From a virus, in the IMG/VR virus record IMGVR_UViG_3300046167_000415, positions 1-30,004 of that record: a DNA stretch of 30,004 nucleotides, one strand, 5' to 3'. The notes under the pieces are model-generated. The model searched no databases and was not told where the DNA came from. It saw only the letters and a program-made list of their open reading frames with translations. Made by a program: the position numbers and the translations under genes. Below are positions 12,942 through 23,058 of the stretch, one piece after another (the stretch's first letter is position 1; the number at the start of each line of letters is the position of its first letter).

Positions 12942-14739
12942 TTAATTTGTATATGTGTTTTTTCCCGCGTTGTAGTTTCTCTGCACCTCCTCGGCCGTTA
13001 GAGCGCGGTTGTAGATGCGCGGTTGGGCGATTTGGGCCGCTATCTCGTCTGCTAAAATATTCGGCTTTGAACCTATGGAAAAGTCGCCGTCCGAGTCCAT
13101 TTGCAATGATATGGTTTTTGTTGATTGCAATACGCCATTAACATAAGTGCGAACATCCGAGCCATCTTCAACACAAATAAAATGATTCCATTCATTTTCG
13201 TTAAAGGCAGTATTATAAAGAACACCACCAGCGCTTGTAGAATTATAATGTCCAAGTTTATCATTACCATCAAGATAAATTTGCAAATTCGCTTGGCTAA
13301 CCTTTGAAAAAATTGTTTTCCATCCCGAACTTGAAGATGGTAATAGACACACCCACGCTTCTAAAGAACAATCGCTTATATCAATAGATGCGTTTTCGTG
13401 TACGCTTGCTCTACTATTCTCGTCAAGATTTAGCGCGCCTTGTTTCCGCACGTTTTCAAATAGATTAACGCCCGTAATATCGCGGCCCGTTGTTAAGCCT
13501 TGAGGGAGTAATACTTTGTTAGGTTGCGCCGTTGTTAGCGTAGTTAAATAAGGACTATCGTCAGCGGCGGTGTGTGGGAATGCTACAAGAATATTTGCCG
13601 CATCATTTGCGCTTGATGGTAACACGCCCCAAAAAGTATTACTATAAGCGTAACTAAATTCAAATTGTTGCCATTCATTAGTTGCTACAAAATCGTTTGA
13701 AAAATGAGAAACATTATTGGCAAATAACCTAAAGTTTTGATTTGTTCCCGTTGCGCTTTTTGCCCAAACTTTTAAATAAATAGTAGATGGCGAATTAGTT
13801 GCGTCTACGCCTCTATAGAAATATGTGGAAGGTGTATTTGCGGCCCAAGAAATTTCAACGGCAGTATTTGTGCCTCTTGGGTCTTCGTTGTTCTCGCTGA
13901 CTCTTGTTACATTGGTAAAAACCCATCCACTTGAGCCGTCAAAGTTTTCACTATTTGAGAATCGGTTCTCGGCCTTATTCCAATCAATCACCGCCGACTG
14001 CGCTACGGGTGCGCCGATTCCGTTGACGTATGTGGCCCCCGAAATAGTCCCGTGGTTTCCGTTGCCGCTCCCATCGTACGCCGTCGTTCCCGCGCCTTCC
14101 ATCATTGGAAGCCATAACTTTAAAGCGGTGTTATCTACTCCAGTAGGAACGACCTTCTCCGGGTTGTTGTATAGGTCGGCCACTTGTGCGGCGGTTAAGG
14201 GCGGTGTTGAATACTCGCACATTAGAAACTTGGTTATTGTAATAACCACCAATGGTAGTGAAAGCACTTATTTGAAAGGTGCTTGCGGTTGGGTTTGGGT
14301 TTGATGCGCTTACATCTTCAGCCGCTAAAATTCCGTTTATATAAATTTTGCGTTCTTTTGTTGTTCGGTTATATGTAAACGACAAAAAAGACCATTCGTT
14401 TTGTGCTGGCGTTAAACTTGCTGGAGCATCTAAATCATTTCCCCAAAATGCAAAGCGAATAACCCCCGAATTTTGTTTACCAGTTATGATTGATTGATTT
14501 GTTCCGTTTTGCCCTTGCGTTACCCCCCAATTATCGCCAGTAGATTCCCACTTAAAAAAGTAAGATATAGTAAAATCGCTTGAATACAATGTGTCAAGGT
14601 TGTCGCATTGCACATAATCATTAACCCCGTCAAAATCCAAGGCCTTCCCCGAATAAAGCGCGGCGCGGTTGTACCCCTTCGGGCTTTGGTCATTGCCGCG
14701 GGGGTTGAACGGCTTATTGTTTGTTGTAGTTACGCCCAT
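12942..14739 (-). CDS. Tail protein with LamG and carbohydrate-binding-like domains (frameshifted)
   Basis: A host-recognition candidate. The first LamG/concanavalin-like domain (YSGKALDFDGVNDYVQC to VSNVRVFNTALTAAQVADLY) is followed by a linker LKLWLPMMEGAGTTAYDGSG, a CBM-like domain (SNSENFDGSSGWVF to about WQQFEFSYAY) and a second LamG domain ending RIYNRALTAEEVQRNYNAG. One extra base in TT at 14195-14196 splits it; dropping it turns NTALNRR into NTALTAAQV and yields 598 residues. These folds bind cell-surface sugars or proteins in other phages. It is the last of three related genes downstream of the long tail protein. Confidence 0.82.
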
Positions 14740-14743
14740 TTTT

Positions 14744-15121
14744 TTAGTCGTTTAAATCGTTATCAATAACCGGCACGCGGTCGGGAAATAGTGCGTACAA
14801 TGTCGCGGTGTATTCCGCGTTTGCCTCGCTATTGCCAAAGCTATGCACTCCCACTGGATCGGGCCAAACGATATGGCTTGCCCAACCGTCTGCGATCCCA
14901 TCACGCCAAAGCACGTCGACGGAATAATTGTCCGCCAGTACCGCCGGGGTTAACTCTTCGCCGTCGTCGTCGTATGTTGCCGCCGTGGTTACGATATGCC
15001 CCAGCATTGCGATTGTATGGCGGTGGGTTGCGTTGCCGTCGTCATCAACACCGAGCGCGTCGATTGCGCTTTGTGCGCTCGCCGCGTCGGTAAACTCGTA
15101 TTTTCTAAATGTGTACTTCAT
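14744..15121 (-). CDS. Hypothetical tail-associated protein
   Basis: A 125-residue acidic protein, MKYTFRKYEFTDAASAQSAI, with DDDGNATHRHTIAMLGHIV in the middle and ending VPVIDNDLND. It lies between two LamG genes. Its base composition is clearly more GC-rich than the surroundings, with GCC/GAC/GTC codons, which suggests recent acquisition. I chose the ATG at 15121, 4 bases after the upstream stop. Small proteins in this place may be fibre chaperones, but this is a guess. Confidence 0.68.
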   Translation of the reverse strand: MKYTFRKYEFTDAASAQSAIDALGVDDDGNATHRHTIAMLGHIVTTAATYDDDGEELTPAVLADNYSVDVLWRDGIADGWASHIVWPDPVGVHSFGNSEANAEYTATLYALFPDRVPVIDNDLND

Positions 15122-15125
15122 AGCT

Positions 15126-16897
15126 TTATAAAGTTGTAAGGGTTGCCAATTCGGAATCACTCAAAGCCTCGTTAAATACTGCCACTTGTTTGACGTTGCC
15201 GTAGAAAACATTTGAATTGGTTGTCCCAATTGCAAAGTTGAATTCGTTTAAAGATGTTGGCATAGCCGCACTACTTAAAGAATCCACTTCCACCCCATCA
15301 ACATAAAGGGCGAGGTCGTTTACTTTATATTTTAATGCCACTTTGGTGTTTATTGTCGTATCACTAACAACGTGCGATAAAACATAATAAGTACCGCCCG
15401 ACCTTACAATGCCACCAATTCGATTTGATGTTGAATCAAAACTTAAATTCACTTCGTTTCCAGTCGAACCAGATATCCCCATTTGTCTAAATGTTCCATC
15501 GTCATAAAACGCAGAAAATTCACCAAAAAGAACACCGCCATTTACATTAAATAAACTTGAATCACCCGCACCTAAACAAGAATCCGCCGCGCGGGTTTCC
15601 GTGGTTCCCATCGTGGGAATGTACGAACTCGGATAGGAGCCGGCTTCCAATTGTGCGCCGAATACGTAAGCGGTTTCTCCCGATTCCACATAAATACCTA
15701 TGCCAGCACTTGTGGTGTTTGAATCTATAACGCCGTACAATCTAAACCATCCATTATCCAATTCCTCATAATCAAACAAATCCCAAGCGGCATTCGTTCC
15801 CCAAGATTTCGTATCAAAATTAAATGTTGTTCCGCTCGATACATTTATAAAATCTAAACCAATAGTGCTACTTGTTCCCTTTTTAGCATAAAAGGAAAGT
15901 GTGTATGTTGTGCCGCTTGTTGTAGTTTCTAAAAGGTATATTCTATTGTTGCCACTAACACCAGTTATTGTTGATGCGTTTTGCACCCCCTCCGGGCTTG
16001 TTGTTGAATTAGTCGTAATCGATGCGCCATTGTTTACCCAAAAGGAAAAGTATTCCGAATGTCGCAATAGGTTCGCCCTACTCGGCTCCAAAAGAAGCGA
16101 CCCGTTTTCCCCATTAGCGTCGAAATTGATCCGCGGCAAATCGACGAGTACGCCCGCCTTGCCGGTTACGCTTGTAGATTCGAGGTAGTCCGTACTGACC
16201 AAACCGCTTTCCAGTTGTGCGTTTTGGATGTATATTGAGCCGTTGCCGTCTCCAGCATAACCAGCGACTCCGTCGGCATTAGTTACTCCAATATAGTATT
16301 CAAAAGCAGAATCGTGTTGTAATGTCATTGAACAACGATACCAGCCCTTCGGTGCCAATTGATTCTATTTTATAATCAATAAGACTGCCCGCCGTTGTGC
16401 CCTTTGTTCCGTTTTCCAAATTAAACCACGACCTAACATTTGCGGCTGATTTTCACGCCTCTTAACCAAAGCCAATTGTTTGTGTTTGATTTTGCGTAAA
16501 CCGATATAGTTACAAGCCCACCAAAAGATGGGGTTTGTCTTATCAAATGTTCTGCCGTTGTTGCTGAATCAGTTAAAAGCCAAGCGTTCGTTCCGCCGTC
16601 TTTATCCGATTGGTTTCCGGTTACACTTGCCGCGCTTAATGTCCATCCAGTAGAAAAATTATTCGATTGTATAAATTTGTTCTCCCGATATTTTTTTATC
16701 AAACCATCGCTTCCAATTCTAGTCGCCGCCGTGTTGCTCCCGCGGTCAAAATCAAAGTCGGCACGGGTTTGGTCATAACCACTATTTTGGTCGGTGCTAT
16801 CCGGTGCGCGGTTTCCGCTTGGTAGTATATTAAACGCCTTACCTTCTGCCACTACTGAAGGCACAAAAAGTAGGCTCGCTTTGTCAATTAGTGCCAT
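15126..16897 (-). CDS. Tail protein with two CBM-like domains and a LamG domain (frameshifted)
   Basis: Starting MALIDKASLLFVPSVVAEGK, the protein has two CBM-like domains, one beginning RENKFIQSNNFSTGWTL and one beginning RANLLRHSEYFSFWVNN, and a C-terminal LamG-like domain (GVLFGEFSAFYDDGTF to KQVAVFNEALSDSELATLT). Two extra bases break it, in TTTT at 16450-16453 and CCC at 16345-16347; the restored joins read LRGVKSAANVRSWF and IGTEGWYRCSMTL, and the total is 589 residues. The two CBM units are similar to each other and to the one in the neighbouring LamG gene, so duplication is likely. It is probably a receptor-binding protein. Confidence 0.82.
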
Positions 16898-17703
16898 TAG
16901 CTTAGTGCATTTATGGCCGCCGTGATGGCCGCCTTGTTTTCGATTGTTGCGTCTTTATCCGTTGCGAGTTGCTCCATATTGGCGAGCGATGCCGCCGGGC
17001 TTGTGATGTCATCTAAAGAATACCACGCTTGTAGACCCGTTTGATTCCGCACCGGTTAAACCTTCGTAGCTTTTCCACATCACGGAATTAATCTCATCGC
17101 TTGTTAAAGCGCGGTTCCATATCGCGACGTTGGCGAGGTTGCCGTTTATATAACCGCCAAAATTTGAACGGCTAATCCAAACCTCTTGATTGTAATATGT
17201 AATTGTCGCGTTTGCAGATTTACTCACTATTAAACTTCCGTCTAAATATAATTTTTGAGAACCACTCACAAAACTTGCGCTTACATAATACCACCTTGAA
17301 GCACTGATTGCAGACGGAGAAGATATTTGGTCAAACGAACTTCCGTTGTTCCAACTAAAAATGATGTTGCCACCACTTGTAATTCTTAAATGTTGAGAAT
17401 AATAAGGGTTTGCGTGACTGGTAAAGTCATAAGACCAAATAACATTTTCAGCTCCTAATGCGTCAAGATAAAACCACGCGCCAATAGTAAATTCTTGCGT
17501 ATCAAACGCCGAACCTTTGCCGTCATCTTTTACTTGTATAAAATCACTCGTCCCGTTGAATTCGGCCGAGCCTTGGGCTGGGAAATTTAGGCCAGCAGGT
17601 CGTGAACTTGTTAAACATAACCAGTCCATTTTTGATAATTGCCGAACCCGCGCTGAACAACCCTCTCCGTAGGAGGTAGTAGAATTGAGATTGTTTCATT
17701 CAT
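16897..17703 (-). CDS. LamG-domain tail protein (frameshifted)
   Basis: Starting MNETISILLPPTERVVQRGF, this protein contains one LamG domain (SAEFNGTSDFIQVKDDG to VAIWNRALTSDEINSVMWKS) and a short helical tail ending in AAITAAINALS. Two indels break it: one A seems missing in the T-run at 17629-17633 (or two are extra) and one base is extra in CCC at 17036-17038, where the restored text reads SNGLQAWYSLDDI. The corrected length is 268 residues, with its stop overlapping the next ATG (TAATG). The correction at 17629 is the less certain one, as a separate start there is conceivable. Confidence 0.75.
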
Positions 17704-20229
17704 CTTCGTCTTTATATGTTTTGTAAATATAAGTATCGCCTTGCGGCTTTTTATTTTCTCTTTTTCTGAATCACGAACCAATCGCCACTCGGCCCAGCCC
17801 ATCAATGTGATTCCGTCATATGGTCGATCCATTGTATACGATGCCTCACCATCAATGCGTTCACCCGATTGCGGTGTCAATGAAATGTCTTTTGAATTGC
17901 TGATGGTGTCATCCGTTTTGAATCGCATAATCAATCCCGGTTCGGATGCTGGCAAATTCAATGTGTACGTTCCGTTTTCACCAGTTGCGAAATCAATGAA
18001 GTTGAAATTGTTGGACGCTGATAATGTTTCCGAACCGCCGGGGTTGCCCGTCACTTCATTCAATGTGACATTCACGCGCCCCGTTGTTGTGAACTCACCA
18101 ACCGATGTGGCCGACAATGTTGAATTGCCTGTGACATCTAATGCGCCTGTAACATCAGTGTCTCCTGTAACATCAAGGTCATTACCTACCGTTACATTGT
18201 TATCTACACTTGCATCATTAGCAGTGAAATCATTGACATCTAAAGCTGCAATGTTTATCTCTCCCGTGCCGTTGTTTCCGCCAATACTGAATACTGGATC
18301 AGCGGGGACACCTGTATCGGTATCCGTTATTGTAATGGCCTCTTTGGATATTGCAAACCATTCACCGTCCCATTCATCAGAGTTGGCAATAAATCTACCG
18401 CCAAGCTGCAACCAATTCTTCCCCTCAAAAATTAAGCGAGTCATAAAGTTGTGACTGCTGAAAATACTACCCTCGTACTTTTGCACGGGTGTGTTCATTA
18501 AAGAAAGGAACTCATTGGCAACAAGTCGCTGCGCCGTGTTATAGCTTCCGCTATTGCCCTCACGCCACCCCGTTGTAAGTGTGCGCGATGTTAAGGAATT
18601 TCTTTTATACAAACTCCCTTCCGTTCCGGGGCCGTCAAAGATTTTAGTAGTACCAAGATCGTAAATGATTCCGCTATCATTATCCGCTTGCGTTGTTGTA
18701 GAGCGAATATCAAAGCCGTTAGTTCCTACTGATTTTTGTATGGATACAACCTCAGTTTTCCACGTTGCGCTGTTTCCAGCGTTTATCACTTTTGTAGTGC
18801 CATCCGCTTTGATGAACTTATTGCTATTGAACTGCACGGTGATATCGCCATCAGTTTGCAAGTACGGCGTTACTATAGTAACGGTGCCCGAGGCACGTTG
18901 GAATCCAAAATCACTGCGCTCAACAAACCTACCCGCGAGCACTTGATATCCGCCATCTGCTTGCGTTGTTGTCCACGTTTGGCTTATTGGTGTCAGCTTG
19001 TTGTGGTCACGCTCTAAATAGTAGACCGTCGTGCCATCATCTTGGATGACATCAACATCAAACATATACCACAAAAACTGCGGGTTGTCCGTTACATTTG
19101 CGGTCAGCGTTACCTTATAAGTAAAGGTTATCTCAAGGAAGTTGTTGACGTTTGTGCCAGGTGTGTATCCTAAATCAATGAGAGGGCTTGAGTTGTGCGT
19201 AGATACAACACCTGCATAATCCAATCCATTTTCTGATGTTCGAATTTGCACTTCATTAACTGCGGGCAAGGAAGTTGAAGATATTACCAGCAAGGCGCGC
19301 CTTGTTGCTTGTTTGGTCAAGTGTCTTATCTCTCGTTACACTTTCAAACCCTATAAGGTTGCCGTCTCTTCTATAGCTGAACTCTTTTAAAGAGCTACCA
19401 TCGCGCTGGAATATCTGCTCTGCTCGGTAGCTACCATTTGAAAAATAAAAGCGCAGTCCGAATATCCTACACACCCCTACGAGCACATCGTAATAAGAAG
19501 CAAGGTTTACACTGCCATCGGCACTAAAATTGTGGAATACATTAACATCAACCGAGGTAGTCTCTAATGGGTTTACATCCGCATCATAAGTATGCTGCTC
19601 ACTCCACCAGTTGCTAATCATTTTTAGTGCGGGCCACTCGGTTGGTAAAATGTTAAAGCTGTACGCATTAAAGATTGCGCTCGAGAATAAGCTCTTAATC
19701 GTTCTTAGCCCCTCTTGCGCCTCTACATTCTTGAGCTTGGCAATACCATCGTTTGCTTCTATCTGCAAAACGTAAGGCTCCGCAGCATCTTCTATTTTAA
19801 CAATGTCTTGTAAGATGTAGCCACCCCAAAAGAAGTCAAGATAAACAAGCTCCTCCTCATCAGGTGAGAAGTTCATCACTAAGCCATCATCCGATACCTT
19901 TGAGGTGTTGTACCACTTATCAGAATCTTGGCCATCGTATTGGCCCTTCCAAATCTTAACGTAGTAGCGGTTCTCTTGGTAGTTCTTAAAGTCAGTCTCA
20001 AAGGCTCTTGTTGCAGGCATCCTTGATGTACATACCAAAGGAAACACTTGAGCCAATGACAGGGCTGTAGATGTTGTCCGTTTGCCCCGAGTAGTTCAGC
20101 TCAAAGCCGCCACCAGTGACGTTGAACCTATCAGGATCATTGCCCGTATAGTCCTCATCCCATATCTCTATCAAGTAGAAGTTTCCATGGTCGCTTCTAA
20201 ATTCTCCGTATAACTTTTGGGTTTGCCAT
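17696..20229 (-). CDS. Long tail tip/fibre protein (frameshifted four times)
   Basis: The gene starts right after the tape measure (TAATG overlap) with MANQKLYGEFRSDHGNFYLI and, once corrected, encodes about 843 residues. The N-terminal half resembles a baseplate/tail-tip scaffold; the C-terminal half has fibre-like repeats rich in Val-Thr-Gly (NDLDVTGDTDVTGALDVTG) and ends GWAEWRLVRDSEK. Extra bases lie in GGG 20219-20221, CC 20021-20022 and GGG 19264-19266. A further indel in the A/T runs of 17748-17765 must occur to reach the end KPQGDTYIYKTYKDEDE, whose stop overlaps the next start. It probably links the tail tip to the LamG receptor-binding proteins. The exact end is uncertain. Confidence 0.78.
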
Positions 20230-21935
20230 TAGCCTCCGATTCCGCTTAGTCTATTTCTATTCCTTCCAGCACGCTCTTGCATCAATATGAAGTCACTACC
20301 TCTAAGCATTCCGATGATATTCATACCACCTTCTCCGCCACCAAAGCCGCCTCCGTTAAATCCAAAGCCTCCACCCATTTGACCGAACATACCACTAAAC
20401 AAATCACCAAAGCCCATCCCAGCCTTGCTGAACATCGCCTTGCCAGCCATATTGGTTCCACCAAATGCGACCGTTAGTATTGCAGCAAGTATAGCAGCAG
20501 TGGCCGCGGTCGCAAGTAGTTGCGCTGCCATTTGACGAAGTTGTTGAACAAACACTTCTCTAAAACGCATAATCCTCGTTTCCCCTTCTTCTAATTGATC
20601 CAAAGGAACGAATGCAGCCTCAAATGATGTTCTTAACATATCTCCAATCATTAAGAACTCGTTCTTGAATGTTTGGAACTTATCAATCATATTTCTGAAG
20701 CTATGGTCAAAGGTATCCGCTGCTTCTTCAGTAGCTTGTTCAAAGTTGAAGAAGCCTTCAACCATTTCATCAAAAGTCTTCTTAGAAGTACTACCAAACT
20801 CTTCGGTAGTTTCTTCAAGCTCTTCAAGCTCCATATTAACCTCAGCGAATCCTAAATTGTGTGCGAGTTTTTCGCTGGTATCCTCACCTGGGTTGAATGC
20901 TTTGTCTATCTCATAAGCTATCCTTTGGAGTTTAGGTGAAAGCTCGTCAAGTTTTTTCTTGTATTGGTCAATGGCTTCCATTTGCTTTTTAGCACTCTCC
21001 TGAGACTGCGTTTGCATATCAGAAAACTTATCAGCCCAAGCGGTAACGCTCGGCAAGCCATTGTCAAATTCAGTGTTTAACTCCTCAACCTCTTCCTTAG
21101 TGTTTCCCAGTAAACTCGCAAATAGCTTTGCTGGATTCATCACCATACGATACCCCGCTCTTGTTATCTCAAAATAAGATTTAACAGCAACAAATAATCG
21201 CTTGTAGCCTTTCTCTTGGTCATCAAGAATAAAGTTGATGTTGTCAAGACCTTTGATTGTACCATTAAGAAACCTCGAGTATATCGGCAAAAGCTTCTCA
21301 CCTACTTCAGTCTTTAGGTTGGTGATTGAAGCACGCTGCTTGTCTATCTTCATTGAGGTGGTAGTGACACGCTCGCCAACCTTCTCAAACTCCTCATCCA
21401 TTATCTGACCAACAGCCTCCGCCATAGAGCCAAGCTCTTTGGTTTTTGCGTTCAATTCAATGGTAGAAATACCAAGGTTATCAAGAATCTTAACCGATTC
21501 CCTACCCAAACCAGTAACGAAAGAGTCAACCATATAGTCAACGCTCTCACCCGTGGCTTGTGCTCTACGCTGTGCAAACTCCAAACCCTTTGCAAGTGTA
21601 TCCATAGGGATACGGAAGTTCTCGGCTTTCACAGCTGTCTGCATCAGCTTTAAGTCATCAACGGTGCCCGCTGTGGCTTTTCTAAGGTTGTCAAGTAGGT
21701 TAGGGTCATTGAGTCGATTAAAAGCCGCCTGGACGCCTTCCATCTTAGATGCAAGCTCTACCGATTCCGAGACAAACTGCTGGATAATATCAACAGCAAA
21801 GGAAGCGCCAATCACTCCACCTAAAGCACCAAAACCACCGCTCAACTTCTTTAAGCTGTGGTCGATGTTGCCCATTGCACCGCGGAACTGCTTTAAGTCC
21901 GCGCCAATCTTAAAATCTATATCTGTACTGCTCAC
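20229..21935 (-). CDS. Tail tape measure protein
   Basis: A 568-residue protein with helical N-terminal and middle parts (IKGLDNINFILDDQEKGYKR; KKQMEAIDQYKKKLDELSPK), a hydrophobic stretch (LLATAATAAILAAILTVAFGG) and a Gly/Phe/Met-rich end. This layout and its place after the chaperone frames identify the tape measure, which sets tail length and helps DNA entry. By the usual rule of about 0.15 nm per residue, the tail would be near 85 nm, which is short for a siphovirus. It has no indels. It overlaps the gpT frame by 4 bases. Confidence 0.92.
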   Translation of the reverse strand: MSSTDIDFKIGADLKQFRGAMGNIDHSLKKLSGGFGALGGVIGASFAVDIIQQFVSESVELASKMEGVQAAFNRLNDPNLLDNLRKATAGTVDDLKLMQTAVKAENFRIPMDTLAKGLEFAQRRAQATGESVDYMVDSFVTGLGRESVKILDNLGISTIELNAKTKELGSMAEAVGQIMDEEFEKVGERVTTTSMKIDKQRASITNLKTEVGEKLLPIYSRFLNGTIKGLDNINFILDDQEKGYKRLFVAVKSYFEITRAGYRMVMNPAKLFASLLGNTKEEVEELNTEFDNGLPSVTAWADKFSDMQTQSQESAKKQMEAIDQYKKKLDELSPKLQRIAYEIDKAFNPGEDTSEKLAHNLGFAEVNMELEELEETTEEFGSTSKKTFDEMVEGFFNFEQATEEAADTFDHSFRNMIDKFQTFKNEFLMIGDMLRTSFEAAFVPLDQLEEGETRIMRFREVFVQQLRQMAAQLLATAATAAILAAILTVAFGGTNMAGKAMFSKAGMGFGDLFSGMFGQMGGGFGFNGGGFGGGEGGMNIIGMLRGSDFILMQERAGRNRNRLSGIGG

Positions 21936-22263
21936 TTACCAAACACCTTTTTAATTGCCTCTTGCACCTCTTCGTATGTTGCAGCCTTATGTACTCGCTT
22001 CTTGCTATCCCAAGGGAATACAGCCAAGTCTTTGGGGCCTAATCTTTTCTTTGTATGTGGTGCAATGTTTACCGCTGCTTGCCACCTCGTGGTTTCCCAT
22101 ACCAATTCAGTCTCATACTGAATGCGGTTTTGGAAGCCCTCTCTTTTGTTTTGGAATTGTCGCGGAGTCATATTGTAGAACTCCTCAACACTCATTCCCA
22201 TCTCACCCAAACCTACCGCTTCCAGTGCATCCCAATCAAGGGATTCCGAGGCTTGGGTGTTTA
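21932..22263 (-). CDS. Tail assembly chaperone, gpT-like -1 frame extension
   Basis: This frame is open from 22263 down to 21932 and lacks a good start of its own at its beginning; the first ATG, at 22210, would cut off VNTQASESLDWDALEAVGLG. It is best read as the C-terminal part of a gpG-T fusion made by -1 frameshifting at 22264-22270, giving 215 residues in total. The MGMSVEEFYNMTPRQFQNK segment is typical of the T-domain of siphovirus chaperones. The fusion would chaperone the tape measure and recruit tail tube protein. Confidence 0.85.
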
Positions 22264-22578
22264 CTTTTTTTCTTCAGCTCCTGGCTTCACAAAGGAGGCA
22301 ACAAACAATTCCATACACTGCTGAATGATACTCATATCCTCATCAAGCAAGTCGGCAATGTCATCAGTGTCAAGATCGAAGGCTTGCTTCTCTGCTCGTG
22401 CACCGTCTTTCATTCCCGCCCATACCAAATTGATGGCGTGGTCTATACTTATGTTTTCTCCTATCTTTTCAAGCTCTTGCAATCCAATGCCGCTGGCATT
22501 GCAAAACAATCTTAATGCATTGAACCCGTACTTTACAGGGTATGTCTTTTCGCCTACTTTTATCAAGTTTGTTTCCAT
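22261..22578 (-). CDS. Tail assembly chaperone, gpG-like
   Basis: A 105-residue protein, METNLIKVGEKTYPVKYGFN, helical (IGLQELEKIGENISIDHAIN) and ending EEKK right on a slippery A-run. It lies between the tail tube gene and the tape measure, the fixed place of gpG. Most ribosomes should stop here and a minority shift to the gpT frame. It coats the tape measure during tail assembly. Confidence 0.85.
   Translation of the reverse strand: METNLIKVGEKTYPVKYGFNALRLFCNASGIGLQELEKIGENISIDHAINLVWAGMKDGARAEKQAFDLDTDDIADLLDEDMSIIQQCMELFVASFVKPGAEEKK
22264..22270 (-). promoter_or_regulatory. Programmed -1 frameshift site A AAA AAG
   Basis: Before the gpG stop the coding strand reads GAA GAA AAA AAG TAA. 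This contains the canonical heptamer A AAA AAG in the correct phase. A slip of one base back gives AAA AAA GTA AAC and enters the open gpT frame. A small hairpin (ATCCC/GGGAT) lies about 20 bases downstream and might stimulate the shift. Confidence 0.85.
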
Positions 22579-22592
22579 TGTTGTGTGTGATG

Positions 22593-22620
22593 TTAAAATA
22601 GGGAGGCCTAAGCCCCCCTA
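22593..22620 (-). terminator. Hairpin after the tail tube gene, attenuator/partial terminator
   Basis: On the minus strand TAGGGGGGC pairs with GCCTCCCTA (one G-U wobble) around a TTAG loop and is followed by a short TTTT. It lies in the 48-base gap between the tail tube gene and the chaperones. A leaky terminator here would lower downstream expression relative to the abundant tube protein. Confidence 0.62.
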
Positions 22621-22626
22621 CTGATA

Positions 22627-23046
22627 TTATGATTGAGTACCTTGAGTCAAGGTGCCAGTTCCTTGGAATGAGAAAGAGAACGTTGCGTTATCTTCTACTC
22701 CCGCATCGGTTGAGAACTCAGTAAAGAAACCACTACCGCTGTAGTATTTCTCGTCAGTTGTTTCTGAACCAAACTCAATAGCTACCGCCGTGCGGTTGCT
22801 TAAAAGCGTGTAAATATCGTCAGGCGTTGCCTTTCCGGTATTGTTGTACACTACCAAGCCCTCGCCGGATAGAGTCCAAGATTTTTGGCCTTCTAATACT
22901 TCCATCCAGCCTGCGCTGTCTTTCGTGGAAATATCACGAGTTGCCATTGTAACGCTTAAGGAAGCGCTTGTCATTTTACCGACGATTTCACTAGCAACCA
23001 TTATTACTACGTCGGTGCTATTCATTACTGATGTACTTGCTGCCAT
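22627..23046 (-). CDS. Major tail tube protein
   Basis: A 139-residue, beta-rich, Ser/Thr-rich protein (MAASTSVMNSTDVVIMVASE; DISTKDSAGWMEVLEGQKSW; final NATFSFSFQGTGTLTQGTQS). The central 'stdkdsgGw.e.l.g...w' pattern is the hallmark of TP901-1-like major tail proteins. It forms the tail tube. It lies before the chaperones and tape measure, as expected, and is followed by a hairpin attenuator. Confidence 0.9.
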   Translation of the reverse strand: MAASTSVMNSTDVVIMVASEIVGKMTSASLSVTMATRDISTKDSAGWMEVLEGQKSWTLSGEGLVVYNNTGKATPDDIYTLLSNRTAVAIEFGSETTDEKYYSGSGFFTEFSTDAGVEDNATFSFSFQGTGTLTQGTQS

Positions 23047-23058
23047 CTTTTTTTAATT

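Noticed and set aside
17724-17739. Second copy of the AT-rich promoter-like string seen near 29058 (aaatataagtatcgc)
   Set aside because: The -7 box here reads TATATTTA rather than TATATTTG, it lies inside coding sequence, and the short match is explained by the codons of GDTYIY.
17741-18454. Plus-strand open frame of 237 residues
   Set aside because: It is antisense to the Val-Thr-Gly-rich fibre region, whose repeated codons leave the opposite strand free of stops.
12942-20229. Phase-variable switching of tail genes by homopolymer slippage
   Set aside because: The runs are only 2-5 bases long, too short for frequent slippage, and the same type of indel also hits terL, primase and exonuclease, which cannot be switched off.
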